Positions 22,263 to 33,428 of a stretch of 64,000 bases of DNA are shown here, piece by piece. The notes under the pieces were generated by a model, which was given only the letters and a program-made list of their open reading frames with translations, was not told where the DNA came from and did no database searches. Source of the stretch: Porphyra umbilicalis (taxonomy: Eukaryota > Rhodophyta > Bangiophyceae > Bangiales > Bangiaceae); contig KV919019.1 in the NCBI GenBank assembly GCA_002049455.2, positions 1 through 64,000 on the forward strand. The letters run 5' to 3'. The translations under genes were made by a program, and so were the position numbers. How positions within the stretch are numbered: the stretch's first letter is position 1; each line of letters starts with the position of its first letter.

Positions 22263-24191
22263 TTGAAGCCGCACAGGCACCGGGAGGGCCATTTGCGTGG
22301 AGTTAGCCCCTTCCGCACCACTCTCATGGCGGTTGTCCGCCGGTGGTCGGCCGTGGCGCCGTCCCGCCGTACACCCCCTCGGCTAGGTATGCAAAGTCAT
22401 TTTCTCCCACCAGCACACCGGGTTTCAATGACTCGCAGAAGTAGTATGACGACGGAGAGGCGGCCGCCAGCGGTGGGGCCGGACCGTCATCCACTGGTGC
22501 CGCCGCCTTCCCCTTGTCTTCCGCTGGCTAACACCCGCGCCATCTTGGCCACCATCGAGGCGGGTTTGCTTTGTCGGCCACCGTCTCCCCCGAAATCGCT
22601 TCCCTGGTCGCCTCTGCCGCCATCTGCCCTTCCATTCCGACCCCCGTCGCCTTCACCCTCATTGCCGCCGTTGCCCCGGCCTGGGCCTGTGGCAGCGCGC
22701 CCGTTGTTGGTGCTGCGGCCATTTTCAGACGAGGATACGGCCCAGGCGAGGCGCATCTGCCCGTCGGTGGCCCGTCTGGACGTGTTGGTTCGGTGCGCCA
22801 GCGACCTTCCCGTCTCGTGCCCGCGCGGCACGTTCACGTGGGTGGACTGGAAGAACCCCGTCGTCGCGAGCGCGGCCATGCGCGCCGTCATGGACGCTGG
22901 CAACCTGCGACACCACATGGACGCGGACAATGTCAACTGCTGCTCTATGGTGTCTTTCGTGACCGGCATGATCCCTGACGCGCCCGCCAACGCCTATCCA
23001 CTCGTGAACGCGAAGTGGCTGGCGGCCTTCCCCACTTTCAAGCTTTGGCTGGAGGAGGGGCTGGCGGGGCTCTTCTCGTGCCGCAGCGCGCAGCACGACA
23101 AGGTGATTATGTGCTCTCAGTGCGAGGCATTTACGGGGCTATGCGCCGGCCAACTAGTGGAGAGGTTTGTTGCCATGGACCGGGCGGGCCCCCAGCTGTG
23201 GTGGGAAGCAGAGTATCAGGCCGTCCTTGCTGCGACACGCGGCACTCCCTTGCACATCTCCAAGATGCGCGATGTCATGCAAGCCCCCGCATACAATTGG
23301 GTGTTCTGCACGACCCACGTGGGTGCGGCCGGACCTCGTACGTTCGACCATCCACCAGATGACAATTGCGCTTTGTGCCCGTCATGACGTATGTACCTCT
23401 GCGTCTGCGGCGCCAAAGTACCGTCGCAAGTCGCGGCGTCCGTCACGATCGCTGGGGATCTGTCTCCTCTGAGCGGCCTGGACACGATTTTCTGCAGTAC
23501 TCTGTGCTTGCGCAACACCTACGCTCCCTCCACAGTCTTCTCCCAGCTCCGACTCTGGCTCCAAGACCGGGACGGATGGAGTGGCTGGGTCCGCGCTGCG
23601 GACCTTTTTGGCGGCATTGCCGCCAATGTCGATCCGCTGGTGGACAGGCTGTTGAGTGCGCACGGGCAGCACGGTGCTGCCCCCCCCTTTCTTGCCCACT
23701 GGGAGCTCGTGCAGTTGACTGAGGATCCATTTGGAGGCGACAGCGCGGCACGGGCGGCAGCGCGCGCGAGGGCGCTGTTCATGCGGCGGGCAGATCCGGC
23801 GGGCTCGACCGCTCCACTCGACTCTGTGGTGCCCGCCTTTGGCACCTGGAGCCAACAAGCGACTGTGAGCCGGCAATTCAAGAACGCTCTGCACGGCGTC
23901 AACAACATTGGTGAGGCGGTGAAGGCGACGAGCGTGGTGGCCTGGAGCGACGTGACGTTGCAGCCCCGCAATGCGTCGTACCGGCAGTACCCGCCGCTGC
24001 ACCGGGCCGTCATCCCCGTCATCTGGACAAGGAGCGCACGGGCTGTCGAGCCAACCGGGGACGACGATGATGCGGAGGACGTGGCGGTGGAAGCAGCAGC
24101 CATAGGGTTGAGACCCCTTCGGCGTCGTTGGCGGCCGACCCGTCCGTCGTCAAGTCGTTCTACGACTCGACGGTCTTCTAGACTAAGGAGA
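22263..24191 (+). pseudogene. Second ORF of the MULE-like element, copy 2 (3' truncated)
   Basis: Frames 22263-23387 and 23391-24311 repeat the unrecognised ORF of copy 1, including the same in-frame TGA. The copy loses homology at 24191, so the 515 bp encoding the C-terminal part of copy 1 are absent. Copy 2 has one of the two stops seen near the end of copy 1. Confidence 0.55.
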
Positions 24192-24370
24192 ACAAACAGA
24201 TCTCAGTCACAGTTACAACGGACTCTATCTCCCAGCGTCTCGCTTCCCCGATCCCACCGGCAGTTCCATGTCTTTCTGAAAGCTGGCGACAGACGCCGAG
24301 ACACTTTGTGATTTTTTCTAGACGATAAGCGAGGAGCGGCATGCTCGCACGCGTTGGAGTATCAAAAACG

Positions 24371-25082
24371 TTCCAAGCACGGGCGTGCAATACCCTGGCC
24401 TTCAGGGCACTGGCGAGCTCGGCCACGCATCGACACCGTGCACGCCGGCCGGCTTCATGGCCGCGAGCACGCACAGGGGAACGTACAGCCACGTTGCCAT
24501 GGTGGGGGGGGCGTGGAGCGGAGAAAAAGGTGCCGCCGCTGCCACCGCCGAGGGGGCGGCCCATCGCGGTGGCGCAACGCCCACGGGCGAAATCGGCACC
24601 CCGCCGCACAGCGCCAACGCGCGGCGGGCGGGGCGGCCGACATGGCACACGGGCGGGCGGGTAGGATCGACCGCCGCGCGATGGGGCGCCTCAACCGCAC
24701 CGGTACATGGCGTCAGCAACCGCCGACGCGCCACCGCAACAGAAGCCGGCGCGCAGGCACGATCACCCGCGTGTCATCGTGGGCGCTTCGAACCCCGGAA
24801 GTTGCTTCGCGCGGTCGCCGCGCGCAACTCGGGGCGGCGGGGGGGGGCAGGGGGGCAGCCGCAGTCCGGGTCCAGTAACCCCTGTGAAAGGACAGTCCTT
24901 CTCAGCCACGTAACTCTATTCGCTTTTGGCGTCATCGCGACCCTTCCAACGCTGACACGCCCTGAGATCCCTGGGGACACGACTGCAGACTGCCACCTCT
25001 GAAACGGAGAGCAATTCCCTTGATCTAAGTATATGTGTGCATCACTACAGTTTGAGTGCACCCTGTCCTAAAGGCCAGGGAA
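24371..25082 (+). repeat. Dispersed repeat R1, copy A (712 bp)
   Basis: Begins TTCCAAGCACGGGCGTGC followed by CCCTGGCCTT and ends AAGGCCAGGGAA, so the ends carry a short inverted repeat. The middle is very GC-rich; the last 170 bp are AT-richer (CTTCTCAGCCACGTAACT, GTGTGCATCACTACA). It contains GCTTCGAACCCCGG, which looks like a Pol III B box, but no 5' A box is evident. Six copies occur in the window. Confidence 0.88.
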
Positions 25083-26000
25083 CAGATTGTCTATTCAGCA
25101 GTCAATTCTCAGTAGGGCTCCAAAGTGCTTCACCCTGCTTTACAAGCGCACAATGGCTGCGCTGTGCTGCTTCAGTGGGGTAGAACCACCATGGCTGTTT
25201 TGGGTGTTGTGGACCCCGCATTTTTTGCGGAACCCTCCTGATGAGCCATCAGATGATGGTTATCCCCGCAATAATGTGTGTAGTACTACGGGGCCCCCTA
25301 TGCGCCAGGGGGCCACCGCGGGGACGTTGGCGACGGCGGGGGACGGCGGTCCCCGACGCGTGGTGGCGACGCCAGCGGCGGTGGTGGCCGACGTGTTGGC
25401 GACGCGGGATGGCGGGGCGAGGGGGCGGCCCCGCTGCCCGGCTCGGGCCACTTGAGGGAGCGTACCCGATCCGCCGCGCCCGGCACGCGGGCCCCGCGGG
25501 AGGCCGGATTGGCGCGCCCGAGCGGGCGCTGGCGCGCCCGAGAGGGCGCGGCAGGCGACGGCCGACCGGGCGCCACGCGGCGGGTGCAGCGCGTTGCGCG
25601 CGGGACGGTTTCTTCCCCTCGTCTGTAATGATCGCATCGGGGGACTTGACATGCATGGAGGGAATTATCTGCATTGGTTGGTGACGGCCCGGGTCAATTC
25701 CCAATTGGGGAAATTGGGCCCGGGCGACGGTTTCCGCCCTTTTAGGACGAAGGGCCACGACGGTGGGAGGCACCGTCGTCGCCGGCAAGTAAACCGTGTC
25801 CTGATGTCTTGGCGTTTCGATCGGCCCGACTTCCCGGACCTCGAGTCCCATAGCGGGTGTCGCGCGAGCGACTGAGACGGCCGTTACTTCCCTCCTTCTG
25901 AGGGAACCCCCTAGATTGTGGTACTACAATGTGTGCAGAGGTTTCGGGCGGCCGTCGGCCACAGCCCTTTATACTGTTGTAACCGCCATCACATCACGAG
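25083..26000. other. Unassigned; GC-rich block bounded by a 10-bp near-direct repeat
   Basis: GTAGTACTAC (25281-25291 region) and GTGGTACTAC (about 25918-25927) bracket about 630 bp of GC-rich sequence with a strong hairpin around 25690-25730 (GCCCGGGTCAATTCCC and its complement). The brackets may be a target duplication. No credible coding region. Confidence 0.35.
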
Positions 26001-26002
26001 TA

Positions 26003-26132
26003 CAGCCGTTGTTCCAAAATTCCCGCACTCCAACTGTTGCAAAAGAGCTCCAAATCGGCCTCTACGGGGTCGTAGAGGACGATTTGTAACTCTTGCAACA
26101 GTCGGAGTGCGGGATTTTTGGGAGAACGGCTG
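26003..26132. mobile_element. Palindromic MITE P, copy 1
   Basis: 130 bp, nearly a perfect inverted repeat over its whole length. Ends are CAGCCGTTGTTCCAAAATTC and AGAACGGCTG, flanked by TA on both sides, as for Tc1/mariner-type elements. A second copy is at 53226-53368 and a partial one at 56507-56542. Confidence 0.85.
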
Positions 26133-26479
26133 TATGGCTACGTTGTCTCTAGATGCCAACGAGCGCCCCAAGTGCGCTTTACAAAGCGTTGCGCCATAGC
26201 CGCATTGCGGGTCCGGCGAGAGACGCAAGAGCTGTAACCTTTTGTGGCGTACACGGCCAGGGCCTTGAGAAAATATCCCGCAGTTAGCAGTATCGCCTGG
26301 GTACACCCCCCCCTCCCGTGCCGGCTCCCGCTTTAAATGAGGATGTCTGCAGCACGGAGGATTGTACCATTTAACCTCGAAAAGAACTGTCATTGGCCGG
26401 CTAGTCACATACATCTGCTCTTCCATTTCTTTGTTCACGTCTGTTAGGGAGTTCCCGTTTCGGAGATTTCTCTCACATA

Positions 26480-27219
26480 TTTCAATGGCCTTGAAGACAA
26501 ATTGCACTCAAAGTGCAATGATGCTCAAACATACTTACTTCAAGGGACTTGCTCTTCGGTTCAGAGAAGTCAGTCTGCATTCGTGTCCACAGGGATCTGA
26601 GGGCGTGTTTTTGTTTACGATGTCGCTAAAAGCGAATGAAGTTACGTGGCTGAGAAGGACTGTCCTGCCACAGGGGTCACAGGGCCCGGACGGCGCCAGC
26701 CCCCCTGCCCCCCTCCACGTAGGAAGGGGCAGGGGGGGCGGTGGCCACCGCCCCGAGTTGCGCCCGGCAACCGCGCGCGGCGACTTCTGGGATTCGAGGC
26801 GCCGACAATGACCCGCGGGTGATCGTGCCTGCGCGCCGGCTTCTGTTGAGGCGGCTCATCGGAGCACTCTGACGCCATATAGCGGCGCGGTTAGATGCGC
26901 CTCGTCGCGCGGCGGTCGGTCCCATCCGCGCGCCCGTGCGCCGTGTCAGCCGCGTCGCCCGCCGTGCGCAGGTGCGCTGCGCGGCGGAGTGACGGCCCCT
27001 CCCGTGGGCCTCGCGCGACGCTGGCGGGCCGCCACCGCTGCGGTGGCGGCAGCGGCGCCCCTTTCCTCGCCGCACGCCCCCCCCGCCGCAGCAACGTGGC
27101 TGTATGTGCCCCCGTTCGCGCTCGCGGCTATCGGGCCAGCCGGCGTGCCTGGTGGCGATGCATTGCCGAGTGCGCCATCGCCTTCAAGGCCAGGGAATCG
27201 CACGCACGTGCCTGGAATC
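26480..27219 (-). repeat. Dispersed repeat R1, copy B
   Basis: Reverse orientation, about 740 bp, reading from TTCCAGGCACGTGCGTGC (27219 end) to AAGGCCATTGAA (26480 end). It belongs to the same subfamily as the interrupted copy at 27483/32107 (shared CTCCGATGAGCCGCCTCAAC block). Confidence 0.85.
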
Positions 27220-27482
27220 ACAGGTCTGCACCAGAACCGTCTCCATGCCCTCTTGAGGCCCAAGTGAGCGGCCTAAAAATATCAGGAAGTCTCATTGTGG
27301 GTTGCAATGGCTCTGCGTGAATCCTGCAAGACACGTTGTTTGGCTTGCAAGATTACTGGCGGCAACTCTCAGCCAATGGTTTGATCGTGCCTTGTCAAAC
27401 AGTCAACCCGACATAATTTCAATGCTGTGTCGTCGGCTCTGCCTTCCTTCTCTCTGCAACCGCCACGTTTTCCAGAGTGAGA

Positions 27483-27549
27483 TTTCCAGGCACGTGCGTG
27501 CAATTCCCTGGCCTTGAGGGCGGTGGCGCGTTCGGCAACGCATCGCCAC
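27483..27549 (+). repeat. Dispersed repeat R1, 5' piece of interrupted copy C
   Basis: Carries the R1 start (TTTCCAGGCACGTGCGTGCA) and breaks off at ATCGCCAC, the target site of the hAT-like element. The copy resumes at 32107 with the same octamer duplicated. The two pieces together give about 690 bp, the usual R1 size. Confidence 0.92.
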
Positions 27550-28465
27550 CAGGGGCTTTGGAATCAGGCACTTTTGGTTGCATTAGGATATACTCCGCAT
27601 ACCCTCACATGCACTCTGGATTGAGTTTTTGACGAGGTCATATATCCAAAATCAGATCTTGCTGGGGCGGACAGAGTCAGGATCAAAATTATAGTCGGAT
27701 ATTCAATTAGTACGATTTTGGATATAGTTCGGATAGACAGATTGAATATATTCTCTTGGATGATGGATCTGGAAGAAGACTAAAATTGAAACGAAATGAA
27801 ATGAGAGGAGACATCTCTCCAGGTACAGTCTTACATGTGATTTAAATCAGGCCTCACCAAGAGTATCTCGGGAAGGGTATCACTCGAGTATATTTTTCGG
27901 GTATATACTCATACTCGCGGGATTTTTCGGTCCTTCCCCAATACCCATACTCGGTGAATGAGCAGTGGTCAGATACCCGCGAAACCTGACGTCCAAGGGT
28001 ATCAAGAGTGCTACTCGTACTCTCGATTCTGGATAATTCGACACTTTTGACGGTGAATTGACCGGATACTCCCACATCAAATCGATGCCTGGCAATCTGA
28101 GCACAGGCAGAGCGTGCGATTCGGGCCAACATCACGCATCTGCATGCGTGCGAAGCGAGTGACAGCCCACCATCCACCCTCTTGCGCTCTTAGGCGTCCG
28201 TCATTCTTCTCTGCTCTCCCCGTTCCTCCGCCCCGATCTTCATCCTCGCCCACCACGCGGCGCGGCGGCGGTCACCTTCCCAACCCTCCCGTTCGTCTCG
28301 CCTTTAGCGAGCCTCTCGCTCGCTCCTTGCACTTCCACCGAGAGTTCCAATCGGTCCTTGGGGTGGACGCATTCGACAGGGCCTGTAGCCCTGATCGCCG
28401 CCCGGTCGGACCCAGAGACAATGCTCGTTCGGGCCGAGGAGCCAACGGAGGTCCGGCACCACGAC

Positions 28466-31300
28466 TAGGGTTGTTATGTGAGCCTTGGGGCGCTCATAAG
28501 GAGCGCAGATAGGGCGCTAATAGGGCGCGATTTGGGCGCTTTTACGCCCAGCGCCCCCCACCTGCTGGGCGCTATTAGGGCGCTAGTTAACAGGTTTAGG
28601 ATTGACCAGTAGCTGGCCTCCATCCGGAATGCTGCCTTCGCAGGGCTCCTCAGAATCGAGCATTGCAAAACAGGTCATCTGGGGGGGGGGGTGCACTTTG
28701 ACCACGCCTTGCAACAACGCTGTCGAGGCGCTGTTGCAAGGCGCGGTCAAACTGCACCCCCCCACCCAGATGACCTGTTATCCCCACCGCGGATACGCCC
28801 CCCTCTTGACTCGCTCCGTCGGCTGCTTCGGAACGACCAGATGAGGTCAAGTCTCCTTGAATCTGTTTATTCACAAGAAATCGACTCCTCGATCTGGAAA
28901 AGCATCGTCGCGATTCCGTACCACGCTACTTGGGGACTTACCCCGGCGGTTTTCAGATTGGTGCCAGTACGTCTGAAATGGCTGTACTGGGCCATATTCG
29001 ACCCCGCTTTTCCTCAGTGTCTACACTGTCAGTATAGATGGCATATTCGCATTTTAGAGCAACAGTACGCGGCCAGCACGGTTCTGACACTGTTCAACGA
29101 CATGTCCGGGAGCCGCCCCCCCCCCCCCTCACAGCTCCAATTGGGGGCATCACCGCACCTGCTGAGACAAGTCACGTGGCCCCCCTTGGCGCCACGATTG
29201 CGAGCGTGCCTGGGCTGGATTCGTATTCAATCAGCGGTCTGATACGTGATGCCAGCTGGAGAGCTGTCGTACAGGGCCGCACCAGCTGAATACGTTGCAG
29301 AAAACAGAAGCGTCTTTTATGGTTCTGGAGCACCCTCTGGCTGGGGGTAGTACACCCTCTTCCTACCTCCTCGCGCTCTCCCCCCGCCCCTCGCCACCCG
29401 ACCAGAACCACACCCAAAAAGCCAGAACGAAGCAAGGACAGGGAGATCAGCACAAGCAGCGCCCCACCCCCTCGCCGTCCGCATCCACGCCGTCCGCAAC
29501 AACTATAGGGGTAGCAGGGGCCGTAGGAGCAAATGAGACTGTAGAAATACATGGTACAATAGGAGAACAATGGGCAGTAGGGCTAAAAGGGAGTGTATTG
29601 GGAAAGGAGGCAGCGGAGGGAAAAGAGCAGTGGGCAGGAAACAGGCAGTAGGAGAAGAGCGGCAGTAGGGGAAAAGGTGGCGGCAAAGGCCACATGGGCA
29701 GAGAAAGAAGAAGCACATCACTGGACGGGTGCACATTTACGGAGGGAGAACGGCGGACCAAACGATACGCAGTGCACACATCATACCACTCTCCTTGTCC
29801 TACTAGTCCTCACGACACTTAACGTACTTGAGAACTAAAAATACAAGACGGGCGAGGGGGGTGTCAACGACGCGCAGCTCGGGCGTGACGGGATCCGAAC
29901 GCGTTAGAGGAAGCCTTGACGCCGGCGTGACTCCCGGCCCCTCCTTCATGCGCGACGACGGCGGTAGCCGTCAGCGGTAGCTGTACCGCGGCCGAACGCC
30001 TTCAAGGCGCAGGGGGTGCGGGGGGCGGGGGTTCGCGAGGGCTGCCGGAGGGTGGGGGCACGGCCAGGTGGTACCATTGAGGGTCAATGGCCCACTGGAC
30101 GCCGTTCCCCGGGGAGCTTCCACGTCGGCTGACGCTCCGAAGAGCGACATACGCTGCACCAATCGATGATCGCCCGAAGCAACGGGTAGTCAGAACGCGG
30201 CCACTGATGATCCGATCCCAGCCTATGTCTGTCAGAACAGATGACCATTGACCGCCCAGTAAGGCTCACAGTGTCAACAAATGAGGGTCGAGATCCCCGC
30301 ATAAGGCGTGCCGCCCTCCACACAACTGATGGTGAGGAGTGCTGGGTCCACACACGAGGCTTGCAGCTCTCCACATGGCGGATGGTTGACAGAACAGCAC
30401 ACTGAAGTATGACACCTCGGATGACAAGTAACTTCTACACCCGATTTAGGGGCGTTCTTGAGAGGGTTACTTTACTGTCAACTAGTTGGATGGGTGGCCG
30501 TGGGCGCAGTCTGCAAGCCGGTGACGTCAGTTACTACGAGATGTGACCGGCCGAATGATTGCTGGCGGTGCGTGTGTGTAGGGCATTGACGGAGTGGGGG
30601 TATGGACGCCCGTGAGCAACTGCGGCGGGTGTGGGGGAGGGGTTCGTATCAGGTGTCGATGGAGAGTCTGTCGACGTTGGCATCGACGAAGCGGAGGCGT
30701 TGGCGTGGCCGCAGCCTTGTAAGCAGATGCAGTCTTTACGGTGAGACCTGACCTGGGGTATCACTGGGGGTTCAGTGAGGGCCACGTAGAGCGCAGCGCA
30801 GCGTTCCAGAAATCCAGCGATGAACCGCCGGAGTTGGACCGTGACCAGTCTCGTCCAGGCCTTGCATCGAGGCATTGAATCGTCTCAATCACGAAAATTC
30901 CCTCTCGACCCGGTGAGGCTACATTAGCGATCCGGCGAGGCCACATGATGGGGAATCCCGCCGAATCCCACCGCCGTCGGCGGGGACAACACCAGGACTG
31001 AGGGCGCCACTTGTAGCCTGCGTTTCCACGGGCTGGTGAGAGGCCAGTGGAGCCCGCGCCACCCCAGCATTGATTTCACTTTCTGGGTACAAATTCTAGG
31101 CCGCAGTACGCCCCAGTACACCCTTTGCGCACCCCAGTAGTGTGGTACGTAATCGAGACGATGGTGGGCTACAGCTGTATTTGATGGGGGGCTACCGAGG
31201 GCGCTTAGGGCGCTGGGGGCGCTGGCAGGCGCTGTTAGGGCGCTCGTAGGGCGCTAATACGCACAGCGCCCCCAAAATAGGGGCTCACATAACAACCCTA
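28466..31300 (+). mobile_element. hAT-like element N3, nested in N2 (2835 bp)
   Basis: Terminal inverted repeat TAGGGTTGTTATGTGAGCC with perfect 8-bp target duplications ACCACGAC (28458-28465, 31301-31308). Both ends carry clusters of GGGCGCT motifs (28490-28590; 31190-31270). The interior has only short or low-complexity frames, for example 29295-29651. No transposase is seen, so it is non-autonomous or decayed. Confidence 0.93.
28671..28777. repeat. Hairpin-forming inverted repeat inside N3
   Basis: About 107 bp whose halves are complementary (CAGGTCATCTGGGGGG ... CACCCAGATGACCTG, and inner TTGCAACAGCGC-type arms) around a short loop. It could be a fold-back MITE. No target duplication identified. 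Confidence 0.75.
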
Positions 31301-32106
31301 ACCACGACGACATCAGCCGCTTAACGAATAAATTGGTATCAAAACTACAAAGTTAGCTGCACGAAGGACATACGCATTCCTGTGAAAGGTATACGCATAC
31401 CCGCGCCTCAGAACGACATTGGATACCAACGTCCCAAAACTTCAAGGGTATGTACTCTTGATACCCGCTCTGTCAGGTTTGAGCAATACTCATACTCGGA
31501 CGTCTAAAATCCGTCTCACTGTCAGCCAATACTCGGTGGCTGGATCTGAGCCACATACCGTACTCGTGGCTGAAACTGATACCCTTGGTGAGGCCTGATT
31601 TAAATACGCGTGTCTCTTCACAAGCGTTTGTTGCGGTGAACCGCCGTCAAGTACCATTTGGTTGTTGGCATTTATTTGGGTGGTGCAGCGGTCCTCGTCA
31701 GTAGTGATCGTTGAAACTCTCGTGTGCTCACCCGGGGGTGCCCGTTCGGATTCTCGCGCGGGCCGGTGACAACAAGGCAAGCGGTTTCAGACACGGGACA
31801 GAACCGTTTGGGAATTTTCCGTCAAGATCGCCGCTTGGCACTGCCAGATGATGGCGGTTGAACAGGGTGGGGAGGCATCCCCACGCGCCAGCACCGCGGC
31901 GCAGAATATGTGAGCCGGATCAGGCGAGGTGGAAATTCGATTCAGATTATATTATATCCGGCCTTTGGAGAGTCATTCAGGCTCAGTATATCCGGCGGTA
32001 AATGAACAGAGTACGATATGGATACGCGGCTGCGGCATGGATTATGGATTATTACGAGTATAATGTGCGGATATGTCTGGCTCTATTTTATCCACCTCAC
32101 GCCCTG

Positions 32107-32734
32107 ATCGCCACCAGGCACGCCGGCCGGCCCGATAGCCGCGAGCGCGAACGGGGGCACATACAGCCACGTTGCTGCGGCGGGGGGGGCGTGCGGCGAG
32201 GAAAGGGGCGCCGCTGCCGCCACCGCAGCGGTGGCGGCCCGCCAGCGTCGCGCGAGGCCCACGGGAGGGGCCGTCACTCCGCCGCGCAGCGCACCTGCGC
32301 ACGGCGGGCGACGCGGCTGACACGGCGCACGGGCGCGCGGATGGGACCGACCGCCGCGCGACGAGGCGCATCTAACCGCGCCGCTATATGGCGTCAGAGT
32401 GCTCCGATGAGCCGCCTCAACAGAAGCCGGCGCGCAGGCACGATCACCCGCGGGTCATTGTCGGCGCCTCGAATCCCAGAAGTCGCTGCGCGCGGTTGCC
32501 GGGCGCAACTCGGGGCGGTGGCGACCGCCTCCCCTGCCCCGCCCTCCGTGGAGTGGGGCAGGGGGGCTGGCGCCGTCCGGGCCCTGTGACCCCTGTGGAA
32601 GGACAGTCCTTCTCAGCCACGTAACTTCATTCGCTTTTAGCGACATCGTCAACACAAATACGCCCTCAGATCCCTGAGGACACGAATGCAGACTGCCTGC
32701 TCTGAAACGAAGAGCAAGTCATTTTATCGAAGTA
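32107..32734 (+). repeat. Dispersed repeat R1, 3' piece of interrupted copy C
   Basis: Resumes at ATCGCCACCAGGCACGCC after N1 and stops at 32734, where copy D begins, so it lacks the last 60-70 bp of a normal R1 copy. Confidence 0.9.
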
Positions 32735-33428
32735 TTTCAGGCACGTACGTGCAATACCCTGGCCTTCAGGGCGGTGGCGCGCTCGGCGACGCATAGACAC
32801 CGGGCACGCCGGCCGGATCCACGGCCGCGAGCACGCACGGGGGCACGTTCAGCCACGTTGGCGTGGCGAGGGAGGCGTGGGGCGAGAAAAGGGGTGCCGC
32901 TGCCGCCACCGGAGTTGCGGCGGCCCGCCGGCGTGATGCTACGCCTACGGGCGGGGCCGTCGCCCCGCCGTGCAGCGCACCGGCGCGCGGCCGACACGGC
33001 TCACGGGCGGGCGGATGGGATCCACTACAGCGCGACTGGGCGCTTCTAACCGCACCGGTAGAGGGCGTCAGCAACCGCCGACGCGCCGCCGCCAGAGAAG
33101 CCGACGCGCAGGCACGATCATCCGCGGGTCGTCGTGGGCGCTTCGCACCCCGAAAGTCGGTTGCCGCGCGCAACTCGAGGCGGTGGGGGGGGGCAGGGGG
33201 GAAGGCGCCGTCCGGGCCCTGTGATCCCTGTGGCAGGACAGCCCTTCTGAGCCACGTAACTCGACTCGCTTTTAGCGTCATCCCGACCCTTCCAACGCTG
33301 ACATGCCCTCAAATCCCGGAGGACACGAATGCACACTGCCACCTCTGAATCGGAGAGCAAGTCTCAGGATCTAAGAATATGTGTGCATCACTACACTTTG
33401 AGAGCACCCTGTCCTAAAGGCCAGGGAA
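32735..33428 (+). repeat. Dispersed repeat R1, copy D
   Basis: 694 bp, TTTCAGGCACGTACGTGC to AAGGCCAGGGAA, head-to-tail with the end of copy C. Confidence 0.88.

Larger units (their letters stand above)
19416..24191 (+). repeat. Second copy of the MULE duplication (4776 bp)
   Basis: See 14125-19415. The right end switches abruptly to unrelated sequence after GGAGA at 24191. Confidence 0.93.
27848..31597 (+). mobile_element. hAT-like element N2, nested in N1 (3750 bp)
   Basis: Terminal inverted repeats of about 20 bp (CAGGCCTCACCAAGAGTATC and, at the other end, GATACCCTTGGTGAGGCCTG) with perfect 8-bp target duplications ATTTAAAT (27840-27847, 31598-31605). The arms are full of GGGTATC and ACTCATACTCG motifs, as expected of transposase-binding subterminal repeats. 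About 0.9 kb without N3, non-coding. Confidence 0.93.
27550..32106 (+). mobile_element. hAT-like element N1 (outer shell of a triple nest, 4557 bp)
   Basis: Ends are CAGGGGCTTTGG and CCTCACGCCCTG, with a perfect 8-bp target duplication ATCGCCAC (27542-27549, 32107-32114) inside an R1 copy. Subterminal GGATAT/ATATCC motifs recur in both arms. Without the nested insert it is about 0.8 kb and encodes nothing, so it is non-autonomous. Confidence 0.9.

Noticed and set aside
24700-24830. tRNA-like or SINE promoter in R1
   Set aside because: A B-box-like sequence is present but there is no A box at the right spacing and no cloverleaf could be drawn.
24354-24878. Arg-rich frame of about 170 codons open in several R1 copies
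   Set aside because: Composition is what GC-rich DNA gives by chance, other frames are equally open, and starts and ends differ between copies.
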